From positions 34,708-98,707 of the forward strand of contig PZPK01000017.1 in NCBI GenBank assembly GCA_006212045.1: a stretch of DNA of 64,000 nucleotides, written 5' to 3'. The notes beneath the pieces were generated by a model that did not search any database, was not told the origin of the DNA, and saw nothing but the letters and a program-made list of their open reading frames with translations. A program made the position numbers and the translations under genes. Positions within the stretch are counted from its first letter, which is position 1; each line of letters opens with the position of its first letter. Below are positions 40,414 through 49,538 of the stretch, in pieces. The DNA comes from Oleiphilus sp. (GTDB lineage: Bacteria; Pseudomonadota; Gammaproteobacteria; Pseudomonadales; Oleiphilaceae).

Positions 40414-41025
40414 TTAAGGTGCCTGCAAATGAATGGCGCCGGTCATGATCATTTCCAGCTGCTGTTTGCAGTTTTCTGAGAGTTTTGATCGTTCGGTTTT
40501 ATTGGCATCCAATGCCTTGCTGCCCATGGCGAATACCAGGTTTACCATCGCATCCGCGACGATTTCCCAATTGACGTGCTGGCGTCCCGCATTTTTGGCG
40601 CGTTGCTCCAGATAGTCCCTCAGCTCTTCACTGAAATAATCGAGTTCTTTCTGAATCGCCTGCCTGAATGCTTCGGTGTTGCCGGCTCTTTCCTTGAGCA
40701 ACAAGCGAAAGTGATTGGGGTGGGCGAGCAGAAATTCCATAAATGTATTTACAGAGGTCTCGATAGCCGTTCCCGGTTCTGCTATGCGTTCACGCGCTTT
40801 ACGCAGCAATTGTCGCAGTGACATACCTGCCTCATCCACCAGGGTCAGTCCAAGCTCATCCATATTGTCAAAATGACGATAGAAGGAGTTGGCAGCGATG
40901 CCGGCTTCACGTGTGACTTCTCTCAGGCTCAGGTTACTGAAACTGCGATTTTGGCTTAACTGTCTGAGCGCGCCATCGAGAATTGCACGTCGGGTTCTGT
41001 TTTTTTGTTCTTGTCGAATAGACAT
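40414..41025 (-). CDS. fabR: TetR-family regulator FabR (unsaturated fatty acid repressor)
   Basis: The 203-residue product has an N-terminal TetR helix-turn-helix (KNRTRRAILDGALRQLSQNR, LSLREVTREAGIAANSFYRH). The stretches FYRHFDNMDELGLTLVDEAG, SVNTFMEFLLAHPNHFRLLL and VNLVFAMGSKALD are close to E. coli FabR, which represses fabA/fabB in response to unsaturated acyl chains. The MaoC-like gene lies 46 bp upstream on the same strand and may share its transcript. Confidence 0.88.
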   Translation of the reverse strand: MSIRQEQKNRTRRAILDGALRQLSQNRSFSNLSLREVTREAGIAANSFYRHFDNMDELGLTLVDEAGMSLRQLLRKARERIAEPGTAIETSVNTFMEFLLAHPNHFRLLLKERAGNTEAFRQAIQKELDYFSEELRDYLEQRAKNAGRQHVNWEIVADAMVNLVFAMGSKALDANKTERSKLSENCKQQLEMIMTGAIHLQAP

Positions 41026-41071
41026 GGAATGCTTAAACGGCCAATGTGTTGTTTATCAGGTAGCAGACTAC

Positions 41072-41545
41072 CTAGTCTTCAATCTGAATTCTGGGAAGGG
41101 TTGGTTTTTCCAGCGTCACCTTGTCGGTTGGTGCTACAACAACAGATTCTCCTTCAACCACCAGTTCGTTGTTCTGGTTGGTCACTTCACACCGGAAGGT
41201 AACCCGGTTGCGCTCGCCCTTTTCGACCACCGTGAGTTTAACGGTCAGGGTGTCTCCTATTTTGACAGGAAGGTCAAACTTGAGTTTCTGCTCCAGGTGC
41301 ATGGTTCCGGGACCGGGAATGACGGTAGACAAGGCTGCTGAAATCAGTGATCCCGACCACATGCCATGTCCAATGCGTTCTTTGTAAGTTGAGTGGCTGG
41401 CAAACTCGGGGTCCAGTGATACCGGGTTAACGTCGCCAGAAGCTGCGGCAAATAAAACCAGTTCTTCTTCGGTCAAACTCTTGGTGAATGTGGCATAATC
41501 GCCGATTTGCAGCTCGTCATAGGTAATGTTTTCCAGCGCGTGCAT
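41072..41545 (-). CDS. MaoC-like (R)-enoyl-CoA hydratase
   Basis: The hot-dog-fold hydratase has 157 residues from the ATG at 41545; the reading frame extends further upstream without homology. The catalytic MaoC signature ASGDVNPVSLDPEFASHSTY, with Asp and Asn, then IGHGMWSGSLISAAL with His, is intact. It also has TVKLTVVEKGERNRVTFRCE and NELVVEGESVV. Such enzymes convert enoyl-CoA to (R)-3-hydroxyacyl-CoA and link beta-oxidation to polyhydroxyalkanoate or fatty-acid synthesis. It lies just upstream of fabR on the same strand, and divergent from hrpA. Confidence 0.85.
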   Translation of the reverse strand: MHALENITYDELQIGDYATFTKSLTEEELVLFAAASGDVNPVSLDPEFASHSTYKERIGHGMWSGSLISAALSTVIPGPGTMHLEQKLKFDLPVKIGDTLTVKLTVVEKGERNRVTFRCEVTNQNNELVVEGESVVVAPTDKVTLEKPTLPRIQIED

Positions 41546-41685
41546 AGGGTTCTCGTCTGTTGCTGTTAATACGGTTTGCCCGCCTGCGAGCAGGCCGGGT
41601 GTTGCACTCGGGTCATTACAAGCGTTGGTCCGAAAGGGCGGGGCTTGTGCATCGAATGTTGTCTTAAAATAAAGTGTAGTGTGAA

Positions 41686-44600
41686 GTGTCCAGTAAGCAA
41701 ACAAACGGCCTGTATTATGATCTGAATAAGTGCTCATGGCTTGACCAGCGTCGCTTAAAGTCAAGAATTTCACGTCTTAACAAGTCGTTAAAGGAACTGA
41801 CGCAGGACAGTCGGGAACGAAAGATCGAAGCGCTTGAAGCGGCGATTGCAGAGGCTGAGTCCCGACTCGAATCCCGACTGGCGCGGCAGGTGAGCGTGCA
41901 ATATCCTGAATCGCTGCCGGTTTCAAAGCGAGTCGGGGACATCCGTGAAGCGCTTGCGGGGCATCAGGTTGTGATTGTTGCCGGTGAAACCGGTTCCGGT
42001 AAGACAACGCAATTGCCCAAGGTCTGTCTTGAAAGTGGCTTGGGACGTCGCGGAATGATTGGCCATACCCAGCCAAGGAGATTGGCGGCACGCACGGTTT
42101 CCGCGCGTATTGCGGAAGAGACCAACACTGAAGTGGGTGACCTGATTGGTTATCAGGTGCGTTTTACCGATCAGGTCTCGGAGCACAGTTTCGTGAAGGT
42201 CATGACTGACGGGATTCTGCTGTCCGAAATCAAACATGACCGCGATCTGTTGCGCTATGAAGCGATCATTGTCGATGAGGCGCACGAGCGCAGTTTGAAT
42301 ATCGACTTTCTTCTGGGCTATCTCAAGCAGCTGTTACCCCGTCGTCCTGAACTGAAACTGATCATCACCTCAGCAACGATTGATGTTGAGCGGTTTGCCC
42401 GGCACTTCGGTGACGCGCCCATTATTTCCGTGTCGGGGCGCACCTTCCCTGTTGATCTGGTCTATCGGCCACCGGTTTCTGGCGATCAGGAGTTTGCGAC
42501 GCTGGCTGAGCAGATCGCTGAGGTCATTGAAGAAATCGAACGCACGGAGCGTGAGCGTGGTTGGCGCGTCGGGGACGTACTGGTGTTCTTGCCGGGAGAA
42601 CGCGAGATTCGCGAGGTGTCACAGTATTTGCGTCATCAGGACTTGCAGCATACCGAAGTCTCGCCTTTGTATGCGAGACTTAGCAGTGCCGAGCAGAACC
42701 GTATTTTCAAGTCCCATCCGGGTCGCCGTATCGTGCTGTCGACGAATGTCGCGGAAACTTCGATTACCGTGCCAGGTATTCGTTATGTCATTGATTCCGG
42801 ACTGGTGCGCATGTCGCGTTACAGCGTGCGCTCCAAAATTCAAAGGCTGCCAATAGAAGCGGTATCACAGGCCAGTGCCAATCAGCGGATGGGGCGCTGT
42901 GGCCGTGTCGCTGAGGGTATTTGTTACCGGCTTTATAGTGAAGAAGACTTTCTGGCACGACCGGAATTCACAGATCCGGAAATACTGCGTACCAATCTGG
43001 CCTCCGTCATTCTTAAAATGAAGGATGCCGGGCTGGGTGATGTACAGGCCTTCCCTTTTATCGAACCACCGGACAGGAAACTCTGGAATGACGGCTATAA
43101 ACTGTTGTTCGAGCTGGGTGCCGTCGACCGGCATCAAAAGCTGAGCAAAATCGGTAAACAGCTTGCGGTTTTTCCGATCGACCCACGGCTTGGCAGAATG
43201 CTATTGGCGGCTGCGGAGAACAGGGTTCTGCGCGAGATGCTGGTGATTGCCAGCGCTCTCAGCATTCAGGATCCCCGAGAAAGGCCCGCAGACAAAAAGC
43301 AGGCGGCCGATCAGGCGCATGCCGAGTTCAGGGATCAGGAGTCGGATTTCGTTTCCTTGCTTAATCTCTGGAATGCCTATGAGGCACAGAGGCAATCACT
43401 CAGCGGTAATCAGCTTAAAAAGTTCTGCCAGAAACACTACATTTCTTACCTGAGAATGCGTGAATGGCGCGATTTGCATCGCCAGCTTAAGTTGCTGGCC
43501 AAATCCCTTCCGGGAGATAACGACACGCCTGCCAGTTACGAGGCCTTGCACAGTTCCATTCTGTCCGGTTTCTTGGGTCAGATCGGACATTTTGAGGAAA
43601 AAAGAGAATATCGGGCATGTCGCAATCGCAGGTTCCAGATATTCCCGGGCTCGGCCCTGGTTAAGAAAAAACCAAAGTGGCTGGTCTCCGCAGAGATTGT
43701 TGAAACCGCTCAGGTCTATGCGCGTATGAATGCACGTATCGACCCGCAGTGGATCGAGCCGCTGGCAGCTCATCTGGTTAAGCAGAGCTGGAGTGAGCCG
43801 CATTGGCAGAAAAAAAGGGGGCAGGTGCTGGCCTATGAAAAAGTCAGTTTGTATGGTCTGGAAATTGTGTCCCGGAGACTGGTCAATTTCGCAAAAATTG
43901 ATGCGGATCAGGCGCGGCAGATTTTCATCCGGTCGGCGCTGGTCGAAGGTGGATATGAAGCAAAATCGGAAATCATCCGCCGCAATCAGGCACTGATCAA
44001 AGAGTTGGAAACGCTGGAGGATCGAACCCGAAGGCGCGATATTGTCATTGATGATGATCGTATTTATGCGCTTTATGACGCCCGGATCCCGTCACACATC
44101 ATGAGTGCTGCCAGTCTCGAAAAGTGGCTCAAATCGCTGGACGAAACCGGACAGGAAAAGCTTGTGTTCAGCCGGGATGATCTGGCGCAGCAGCCGCTGG
44201 AAAACTATGACCCTTCGCTCTATCCGGACACCCTGGAAAACAACGGGATTCGATTGCCGCTAAGCTATCATTTTGACCCGGCATCCGAACAGGATGGTGT
44301 TACCGTCTCGGTTCCGCTGCGTGCGGCGAAGCAGATTAGCAGTCACCGTCTTGAGCGCCTGGTGCCGGGATTATTGAAAGAAAAATGCATGGCACTGGTT
44401 AAGAATCTGCCGCGTACCCTGCGCAAGAATTTCGTGCCTGTACCCGATGTGATTAACGCCATTTATCCCAAAGTTGAAAGTTCGGAGGAACCTTTACTCG
44501 AAGCACTTACCCAGGCACTCAAATTTCATACCGGAGTGGAAGTGCCCTATCAGGCCTGGGATCCGACACTGCTCGATAAGCATTTGCGTATGCACATCGA

Positions 44601-45582
44601 AGTGCTGGATGATCAGGGCAAGGTTTTGGAAAAAGGGCAGGACATCTCCGGTCTGGTGGAAAAGGTGGGGCATCTGATTGACCAGGCGCCAGCGCTTGAG
44701 TCCAGGGAGAATCAGGATGAAACACAATACTCCGACTGGACCTTCGGAGACCTGGCTGAAGCGCTTGAAGTGCAGCAGGCGGGAATCGGGATGCGCGTTT
44801 TTCCTGCGTTGCAGGACCGTGGGGATGGCGTTGTGCAGGTGCAGTGTAACGATGCGCATCAGGCAGCCCGGATGACCCGACTCGGTTTGGCGCGCTTGTT
44901 GGCGAACCGGCTTCAATCACAGATTCGCAGTTTTGACAGAATGTTTCCCGAGTATAAGCAGATGGGGCTTCTGTACGCTCCAGTGGGTAAGGCCAGAGAC
45001 CTGTATGACGATTTCATCCTGTTTACTCTGGCCGAGCATTTTGATACGGCGCGGCCAATCAGGACACGGACTCTGTTTGAGCAGTGTTTTCAGGAAGGGC
45101 GTGGTGATTACGTGGAGCATGCCGGGCAGATGTGCCAGCTGGTGCTCGCTATTCTCAAGCAATACCATCAATTGATGAAAATGCTTAAGGGTAAAGTGAC
45201 GCTTGCAATGGCACTGCCTATGGCGGACCTGCAAGCACAGCTGGAACAGCTGCTGCATCCGGGCTTCCTGAAATCGCTGCCACTTTCCAGGTTGCAGCAT
45301 TATCCTCGCTATCTGGAAGCCTGTGCTTTGCGTCTTGAGAAAATGCCGCGCGAAATGGCCAAAGAGAGACAGTATATCCCACAGCTTAAACAATGGTGGC
45401 AGCAGTATGCAGATCGTAAATTGCAGTTTGAGCGACAGGGTATCTGGAACGAAGAACTGGAGCATTTTCGCTGGTTGATCGAAGAGCAGCGAGTCTCCTG
45501 GTATGCACAGCAGTTGGGAACCGATGAGACAGTATCCGAGAAGCGTCTGAATCGGGTTTGGGAGGCGTTGCCGCGCGCCTGA
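41686..45582 (+). CDS. hrpA: ATP-dependent RNA helicase HrpA (DEAH box)
   Basis: The 1298-residue helicase is almost the same length as E. coli HrpA (1300). Walker A is GETGSGKTT near residues 100-108, the DEAH motif is in VDEAHERSLN (Asp197), motif III is SATID, and the C-terminal motifs are STNVAETSITVPGI and QRMGRCGRVAEG. The OB-fold and long HrpA-specific C-terminal region follow. The start is a GTG at 41686; the maoC gene diverges 140 bp away. HrpA acts in rescuing stalled ribosomes and RNA processing in E. coli. Confidence 0.96.
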   Translation: MSSKQTNGLYYDLNKCSWLDQRRLKSRISRLNKSLKELTQDSRERKIEALEAAIAEAESRLESRLARQVSVQYPESLPVSKRVGDIREALAGHQVVIVAGETGSGKTTQLPKVCLESGLGRRGMIGHTQPRRLAARTVSARIAEETNTEVGDLIGYQVRFTDQVSEHSFVKVMTDGILLSEIKHDRDLLRYEAIIVDEAHERSLNIDFLLGYLKQLLPRRPELKLIITSATIDVERFARHFGDAPIISVSGRTFPVDLVYRPPVSGDQEFATLAEQIAEVIEEIERTERERGWRVGDVLVFLPGEREIREVSQYLRHQDLQHTEVSPLYARLSSAEQNRIFKSHPGRRIVLSTNVAETSITVPGIRYVIDSGLVRMSRYSVRSKIQRLPIEAVSQASANQRMGRCGRVAEGICYRLYSEEDFLARPEFTDPEILRTNLASVILKMKDAGLGDVQAFPFIEPPDRKLWNDGYKLLFELGAVDRHQKLSKIGKQLAVFPIDPRLGRMLLAAAENRVLREMLVIASALSIQDPRERPADKKQAADQAHAEFRDQESDFVSLLNLWNAYEAQRQSLSGNQLKKFCQKHYISYLRMREWRDLHRQLKLLAKSLPGDNDTPASYEALHSSILSGFLGQIGHFEEKREYRACRNRRFQIFPGSALVKKKPKWLVSAEIVETAQVYARMNARIDPQWIEPLAAHLVKQSWSEPHWQKKRGQVLAYEKVSLYGLEIVSRRLVNFAKIDADQARQIFIRSALVEGGYEAKSEIIRRNQALIKELETLEDRTRRRDIVIDDDRIYALYDARIPSHIMSAASLEKWLKSLDETGQEKLVFSRDDLAQQPLENYDPSLYPDTLENNGIRLPLSYHFDPASEQDGVTVSVPLRAAKQISSHRLERLVPGLLKEKCMALVKNLPRTLRKNFVPVPDVINAIYPKVESSEEPLLEALTQALKFHTGVEVPYQAWDPTLLDKHLRMHIEVLDDQGKVLEKGQDISGLVEKVGHLIDQAPALESRENQDETQYSDWTFGDLAEALEVQQAGIGMRVFPALQDRGDGVVQVQCNDAHQAARMTRLGLARLLANRLQSQIRSFDRMFPEYKQMGLLYAPVGKARDLYDDFILFTLAEHFDTARPIRTRTLFEQCFQEGRGDYVEHAGQMCQLVLAILKQYHQLMKMLKGKVTLAMALPMADLQAQLEQLLHPGFLKSLPLSRLQHYPRYLEACALRLEKMPREMAKERQYIPQLKQWWQQYADRKLQFERQGIWNEELEHFRWLIEEQRVSWYAQQLGTDETVSEKRLNRVWEALPRA

Positions 45583-45656
45583 ACAAAGGCCAGAGCATCG
45601 TTTGGAAAAGGCGCGAGTCTATTGTTCTACCAGCAGATCTGCCAGTCTGCAAGTGA

Positions 45657-45673
45657 AGCCCGGTAGCCGGGCT
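45657..45673 (+). terminator. Hairpin after hrpA (possible terminator)
   Basis: A perfect 7-bp GC stem AGCCCGG / CCGGGCT with a TAG loop is followed by GTAAAAA. There is no T run, so termination is uncertain. Confidence 0.4.
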
Positions 45674-45759
45674 GTAAAAATCGCTTGAGGATTAACGGCG
45701 CGTCCATTACTTTAGCGGGTCTTGGCAATTTGCAGTTCCCGCGGTGATGAGGAGGGTGT

Positions 45760-46887
45760 ATGGGGTTTCAGGCAGCAATTAGCGGTACGGGTTTGTTCAC
45801 GCCCGAACAGGCGATTTCCAATGAGGAATTGGTCGAAAGCTTCAACGCTTATGTTGAGCAATATAATCGGGACCACAGGGACCAGATCGAAGCGGGTCAA
45901 CTGGAAGCCCTGCAGCCATCCTCCGCTGCCTTTATTGAAAAAGCATCCGGCATCAAAAGTCGTTTTGTCATGGACAAGGCGGGAATTCTCGATACCGATG
46001 TGATGCACCCCATGTTGCCGGAGCGAGGCGACGATGAACTCGCCATTCTCAGTGAAATGGGAGTACATGCCTGTCGCGATGCGCTGACGAATGCCGGCAA
46101 AACAGTCGCAGACGTGGATGCCGTCATCGTCGCTTGCTCAAATCTCCAGCGCGCCTATCCGGCTGTCGCGATTGAAGTGCAGTCGGCACTCGGAATTGAT
46201 GGCTTCGCCTACGATATGAATGTCGCATGCTCCTCGGCAACTTTTGGCCTGCAGGCCGCACTTAATCTGGTGGAGACGGGAACTGCGCGGGCGGTTCTTG
46301 TCGTCAGCCCGGAAATCTGTTCCGCACACCTGAATTTCAGGGATCGGGACAGTCACTTTATTTTCGGTGATGTTTGCACGGCCATTGTTGTCGAGCGAAA
46401 AGAAACTGTGACGAGCGATGAGCACTATGAGGTGGTAGATGCCAAGCTGAAAACACAGTTTTCCAACAATATCCGGAATAACTTTGGCTTTCTGAACCGT
46501 TGTGCACCGGGTACGGAAGATACGCCAGACAAGCTTTTTGTGCAGCAGGGCCGAAAGGTCTTCAAGGAAGTCTCACCAATGGTCGCTTCGATGATTGTTG
46601 AGCAATTGAAGAGTCTCGATATTGAAGTGGATGCGCTGAAACGGATGTGGCTGCACCAGGCCAACCTCAACATGAACCAGTTAATTGCGAAACGGGTTCT
46701 GGGTAGGGAGGCAAGTCCCGAAGAAGCGCCGGTTATCCTGGATGAATATGCCAATACCAGTTCTGCCGGATCCATTATCGCCTTTCACAAGCACCGCCGT
46801 GATCTGAACGAAGGCGATATTGGCGTTATCTGCTCTTTTGGTGCCGGTTATTCAGTGGGCAGTGTCGTGCTGCGAAAGTGTAAATAA
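45760..46887 (+). CDS. Beta-ketoacyl-ACP synthase III family protein (FabH-like)
   Basis: This 375-residue thiolase-fold condensing enzyme has the KAS III triad Cys157 ([10 protein letters not shown]), His299 ([13 protein letters not shown]) and Asn332 ([10 protein letters not shown]). It is longer than FabH (about 317) owing to an N-terminal insertion ([20 protein letters not shown] to [13 protein letters not shown]). This resembles, from memory, the PA3286-type enzyme of Pseudomonas aeruginosa that draws beta-oxidation acyl-CoAs into fatty acid synthesis. AGGAGGG lies 5 bp before the ATG. The mlaA gene follows in the same direction. Confidence 0.88.
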   Translation: MGFQAAISGTGLFTPEQAISNEELVESFNAYVEQYNRDHRDQIEAGQLEALQPSSAAFIEKASGIKSRFVMDKAGILDTDVMHPMLPERGDDELAILSEMGVHACRDALTNAGKTVADVDAVIVACSNLQRAYPAVAIEVQSALGIDGFAYDMNVACSSATFGLQAALNLVETGTARAVLVVSPEICSAHLNFRDRDSHFIFGDVCTAIVVERKETVTSDEHYEVVDAKLKTQFSNNIRNNFGFLNRCAPGTEDTPDKLFVQQGRKVFKEVSPMVASMIVEQLKSLDIEVDALKRMWLHQANLNMNQLIAKRVLGREASPEEAPVILDEYANTSSAGSIIAFHKHRRDLNEGDIGVICSFGAGYSVGSVVLRKCK

Positions 46888-46960
46888 ATCCGTAAAACTC
46901 TGCCCGGCAACGAAAAACAGGGCCAAGTACCGAGTAAACACGATAGAAAGGAATGTGACA

Positions 46961-47776
46961 TTGAAGACTGTGAACTGCCTGCCAAAAGGACGCCCCCTGT
47001 TTCGCCGCGTGTGCTTATTATTTCTAACCTTCGGCTTGAGTCTGCAGGTGCAGGCAGAAAACGATGGCGACCCCTTTGCCGATGACTATGCCGACCCTTA
47101 TCAGGCGCCACAGGCACCTGCCGTGGATGACCCATTTGAGTCATTTAATCGCAGTATGTACACCTTCAATGACAAGGCAGACCGCTATGTTCTGAAACCC
47201 GTGGCCGAAGCCTATCGTTATGTTACGCCGAGCTTTCTGGATGAGGGCATTACCAATATTTTTGATAACCTCGATGATGTAGAAACCTTTATCAACTCGC
47301 TGTTTCAGGGCAAGTTTCACAACGCCACGGTGACTTTAAACAGGATCATTTATAACACAGTCTTCGGTCTTGGCGGCTTTTTTGATGTGGCCACCAGTTT
47401 CGGTCTCATTAATGAGGAAGAAGATTTCGGGCAGACTCTGGCGGTATGGGGCTACGAAGACAGCAGCTATCTGGTGCTGCCTTTTCTGGGCCCCTCTACG
47501 GTCAGGGATTTTGGCGGTTTTGTGGTCGACAGTGTGATCTATGACCCGCTCGATGAATGGGATGAAATCGAAGACCGCGAGCGATTGGCATTGATGGTGC
47601 TCAAGATTATCGACAAACGTGCAGATCTGCTAGCGGCCGAGCACCTGATGGTGGGGCAAGACCCCTATGTCTTTCTGAGAAATGCCTATTTGCAGAACCG
47701 GAACTTTATGATCAAGGATGGCGAGGTGGAAGACAGTTTTGCGGATGATGAATTCGAACAGCTCGAAGGCTTTTAA
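46961..47776 (+). CDS. mlaA: MlaA (VacJ) outer-membrane lipid asymmetry protein
   Basis: MlaA removes phospholipid from the outer leaflet and passes it to MlaC. It is about 271 residues from the TTG at 46961 (AAAGGA 8 bp upstream); a GTG at 46955 is too close to that site. The signal peptide is CLLFLTFGLSLQVQA/END. Family motifs are DPFESFNRSMYTFNDKADRY, LNRIIYNTVFGLGGFFDVAT, EDFGQTLAVWGYEDSSYLVLP and GPSTVRDFGGFVVD. No lipobox Cys follows the signal peptide, although E. coli MlaA is a lipoprotein. The other mla genes are not in the window. Confidence 0.92.
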   Translation: MKTVNCLPKGRPLFRRVCLLFLTFGLSLQVQAENDGDPFADDYADPYQAPQAPAVDDPFESFNRSMYTFNDKADRYVLKPVAEAYRYVTPSFLDEGITNIFDNLDDVETFINSLFQGKFHNATVTLNRIIYNTVFGLGGFFDVATSFGLINEEEDFGQTLAVWGYEDSSYLVLPFLGPSTVRDFGGFVVDSVIYDPLDEWDEIEDRERLALMVLKIIDKRADLLAAEHLMVGQDPYVFLRNAYLQNRNFMIKDGEVEDSFADDEFEQLEGF

Positions 47777-47953
47777 ACCGGGCCAGGCTAAATGTCTGTA
47801 GGTTTTGTCTTTCTTGCATGTACGGGAACCCCGTCACAGCCCTGCCGGGCTATTACATAATTTCACAGGAAACCCACCCGCTGAAATTCAATCCTGCTCC
47901 CTGATCGCCTATAGTGAATTCACTTCAAGTGAAAATCTATAAGGTTGATTCCT

Positions 47954-49429
47954 TTGATAAAAAAACCGACCAGACGCATCAAGAAGCTCCAGTCCCAGCT
48001 TGGCAAAGCAAAATACTACGAAGAATGGAAAGCCATCGCGGAAGAACTGGATGAACTGACCTTGCGTAATGTCTGGAAAAACAATATCGCTTCCGACATC
48101 TACAACTACGAACTGCTCTCCGATCGGCTGCAGGAACTGAAAAACTATCGTCAACAGCAAGACACCAAATCGTTGGCACGCGCCCTGAGAGAAGGCCTGC
48201 ATCACGATCTGGGCAATATGGGTGATATTCGCCTTTATCAGCAATCCTACTATGGCACCAAAACACTGATTGAAGACTATGTTTCCGTGGTGTCGGAAAG
48301 TCTGAATTTCCTGGCGCACGAGCATATCGAAGGCCTGACTTCGGCACGCAAACTGGATTTTTTCAAAGATATTCTGCTGAGCTTCGGACGGCCGGCTTTG
48401 CTCTTGAGTGGTGGTGCCAGTCTGGGGGCTTTTCATATCGGTGTGGTAAAAGCGCTGTGGGAACAGGATCTGTTGCCACAGGTGATCAACGGTTCAAGCT
48501 CTGGGGCCATTGTGGCCGCGACCCTTGGAACCCATACGGATGATGAATTACCTTCGTTGTTCGATCCACATACCCACACCAAAAAAGCCTGGCGCTGGCA
48601 GGGTTTATGGAGCGGTTTCAAAGGTCAGGGATTGATGGATCAGAAGCAGCTGCAGGATTATATCCGCAGCTTTGTCGGTGAGTACACGATGCAGGAAGCC
48701 TATGAACGCACAGGGCGCAGTATCAATATCAGTGTCTCGCCTGTTCAGCATCACCAGAAACCGCGTTTACTCAGTGGCTACACCTCGCCCTACCTGTTGA
48801 TGTGGAGTGCCGCATTGGCATCCAGTGCCGTTCCGGGTATTTTTCCGCCGGTCAAGTTGCTTAAAAAAGATGGCGAAGGCCGAAATGTGCCCTACATGCC
48901 AAGATTACGTTGGGTTGATGGCAGTGTCGTCAGTGACTTGCCGGTCGAGCGTCTGATGCACCTGTATGACGTCAATTACACCATTGTCAGTCAGACCAAT
49001 CCGCATATCGTTCCATTCCTCGATACCCGACACCAGGAGGAGAAGGGTGGCTTGCTGTCTCTCCCATGGCGCTGGACCAAGGCGGAACTCAAGTTTCATG
49101 GCAAGGCGGTCAGCGATTACCTGCGCCGAAATGCGGACTCGGAAATCCTGCGGCAGGTATCCGGTCAGGCGTATTCGATGATGGATCAGCGTTACAATGG
49201 CGATGTCACCATCGCACCGAACTACCGACTGAAGCACTATGCCAAGGTGCTGAGTAATCCGACCCCGGATTTTGTGGAAGAGCTGATGTTGCAGGGCGAA
49301 CGTGCCACATGGCCACGCATCTCAATGATTCGTACCCACGCCAAGATTTCTCAAACGCTCGAATCCTGCATCGCAAAACTGAAAAGCGATGTTAGATCTC
49401 ATCGAGCGAAGCTAAGTGTTATTGCTTGA
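47954..49429 (+). CDS. DUF3336/patatin-like phospholipase
   Basis: The product is about 491 residues from the TTG at 47954 (AAGG 9 bp upstream); a TTG at 47945 directly abuts that site. The N-terminal helical DUF3336-type region (KYYEEWKAIAEELDELTLRN...YYGTKTLIEDYVS) is followed by a patatin domain. The oxyanion loop is LSGGASLGAFHIG, the nucleophile Ser sits in NGSSSGA (about residue 182), and the catalytic Asp is in WVDGSVVSDLP. The role is acyl-ester hydrolysis of membrane lipids. It has no signal peptide, so it probably acts on the cytoplasmic membrane side. It follows mlaA by about 175 bp. Confidence 0.9.
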   Translation: MIKKPTRRIKKLQSQLGKAKYYEEWKAIAEELDELTLRNVWKNNIASDIYNYELLSDRLQELKNYRQQQDTKSLARALREGLHHDLGNMGDIRLYQQSYYGTKTLIEDYVSVVSESLNFLAHEHIEGLTSARKLDFFKDILLSFGRPALLLSGGASLGAFHIGVVKALWEQDLLPQVINGSSSGAIVAATLGTHTDDELPSLFDPHTHTKKAWRWQGLWSGFKGQGLMDQKQLQDYIRSFVGEYTMQEAYERTGRSINISVSPVQHHQKPRLLSGYTSPYLLMWSAALASSAVPGIFPPVKLLKKDGEGRNVPYMPRLRWVDGSVVSDLPVERLMHLYDVNYTIVSQTNPHIVPFLDTRHQEEKGGLLSLPWRWTKAELKFHGKAVSDYLRRNADSEILRQVSGQAYSMMDQRYNGDVTIAPNYRLKHYAKVLSNPTPDFVEELMLQGERATWPRISMIRTHAKISQTLESCIAKLKSDVRSHRAKLSVIA

Positions 49430-49538
49430 TGAACAAAATTTAATTAAGCTTCGTACTCCTTGATTGCTGCGCGGGTTTGTCAAAGTCGGCCCGCGTAACG
49501 ATTCTACTCTGAGTGACGTGCGAAGCGTACGGAATTAA

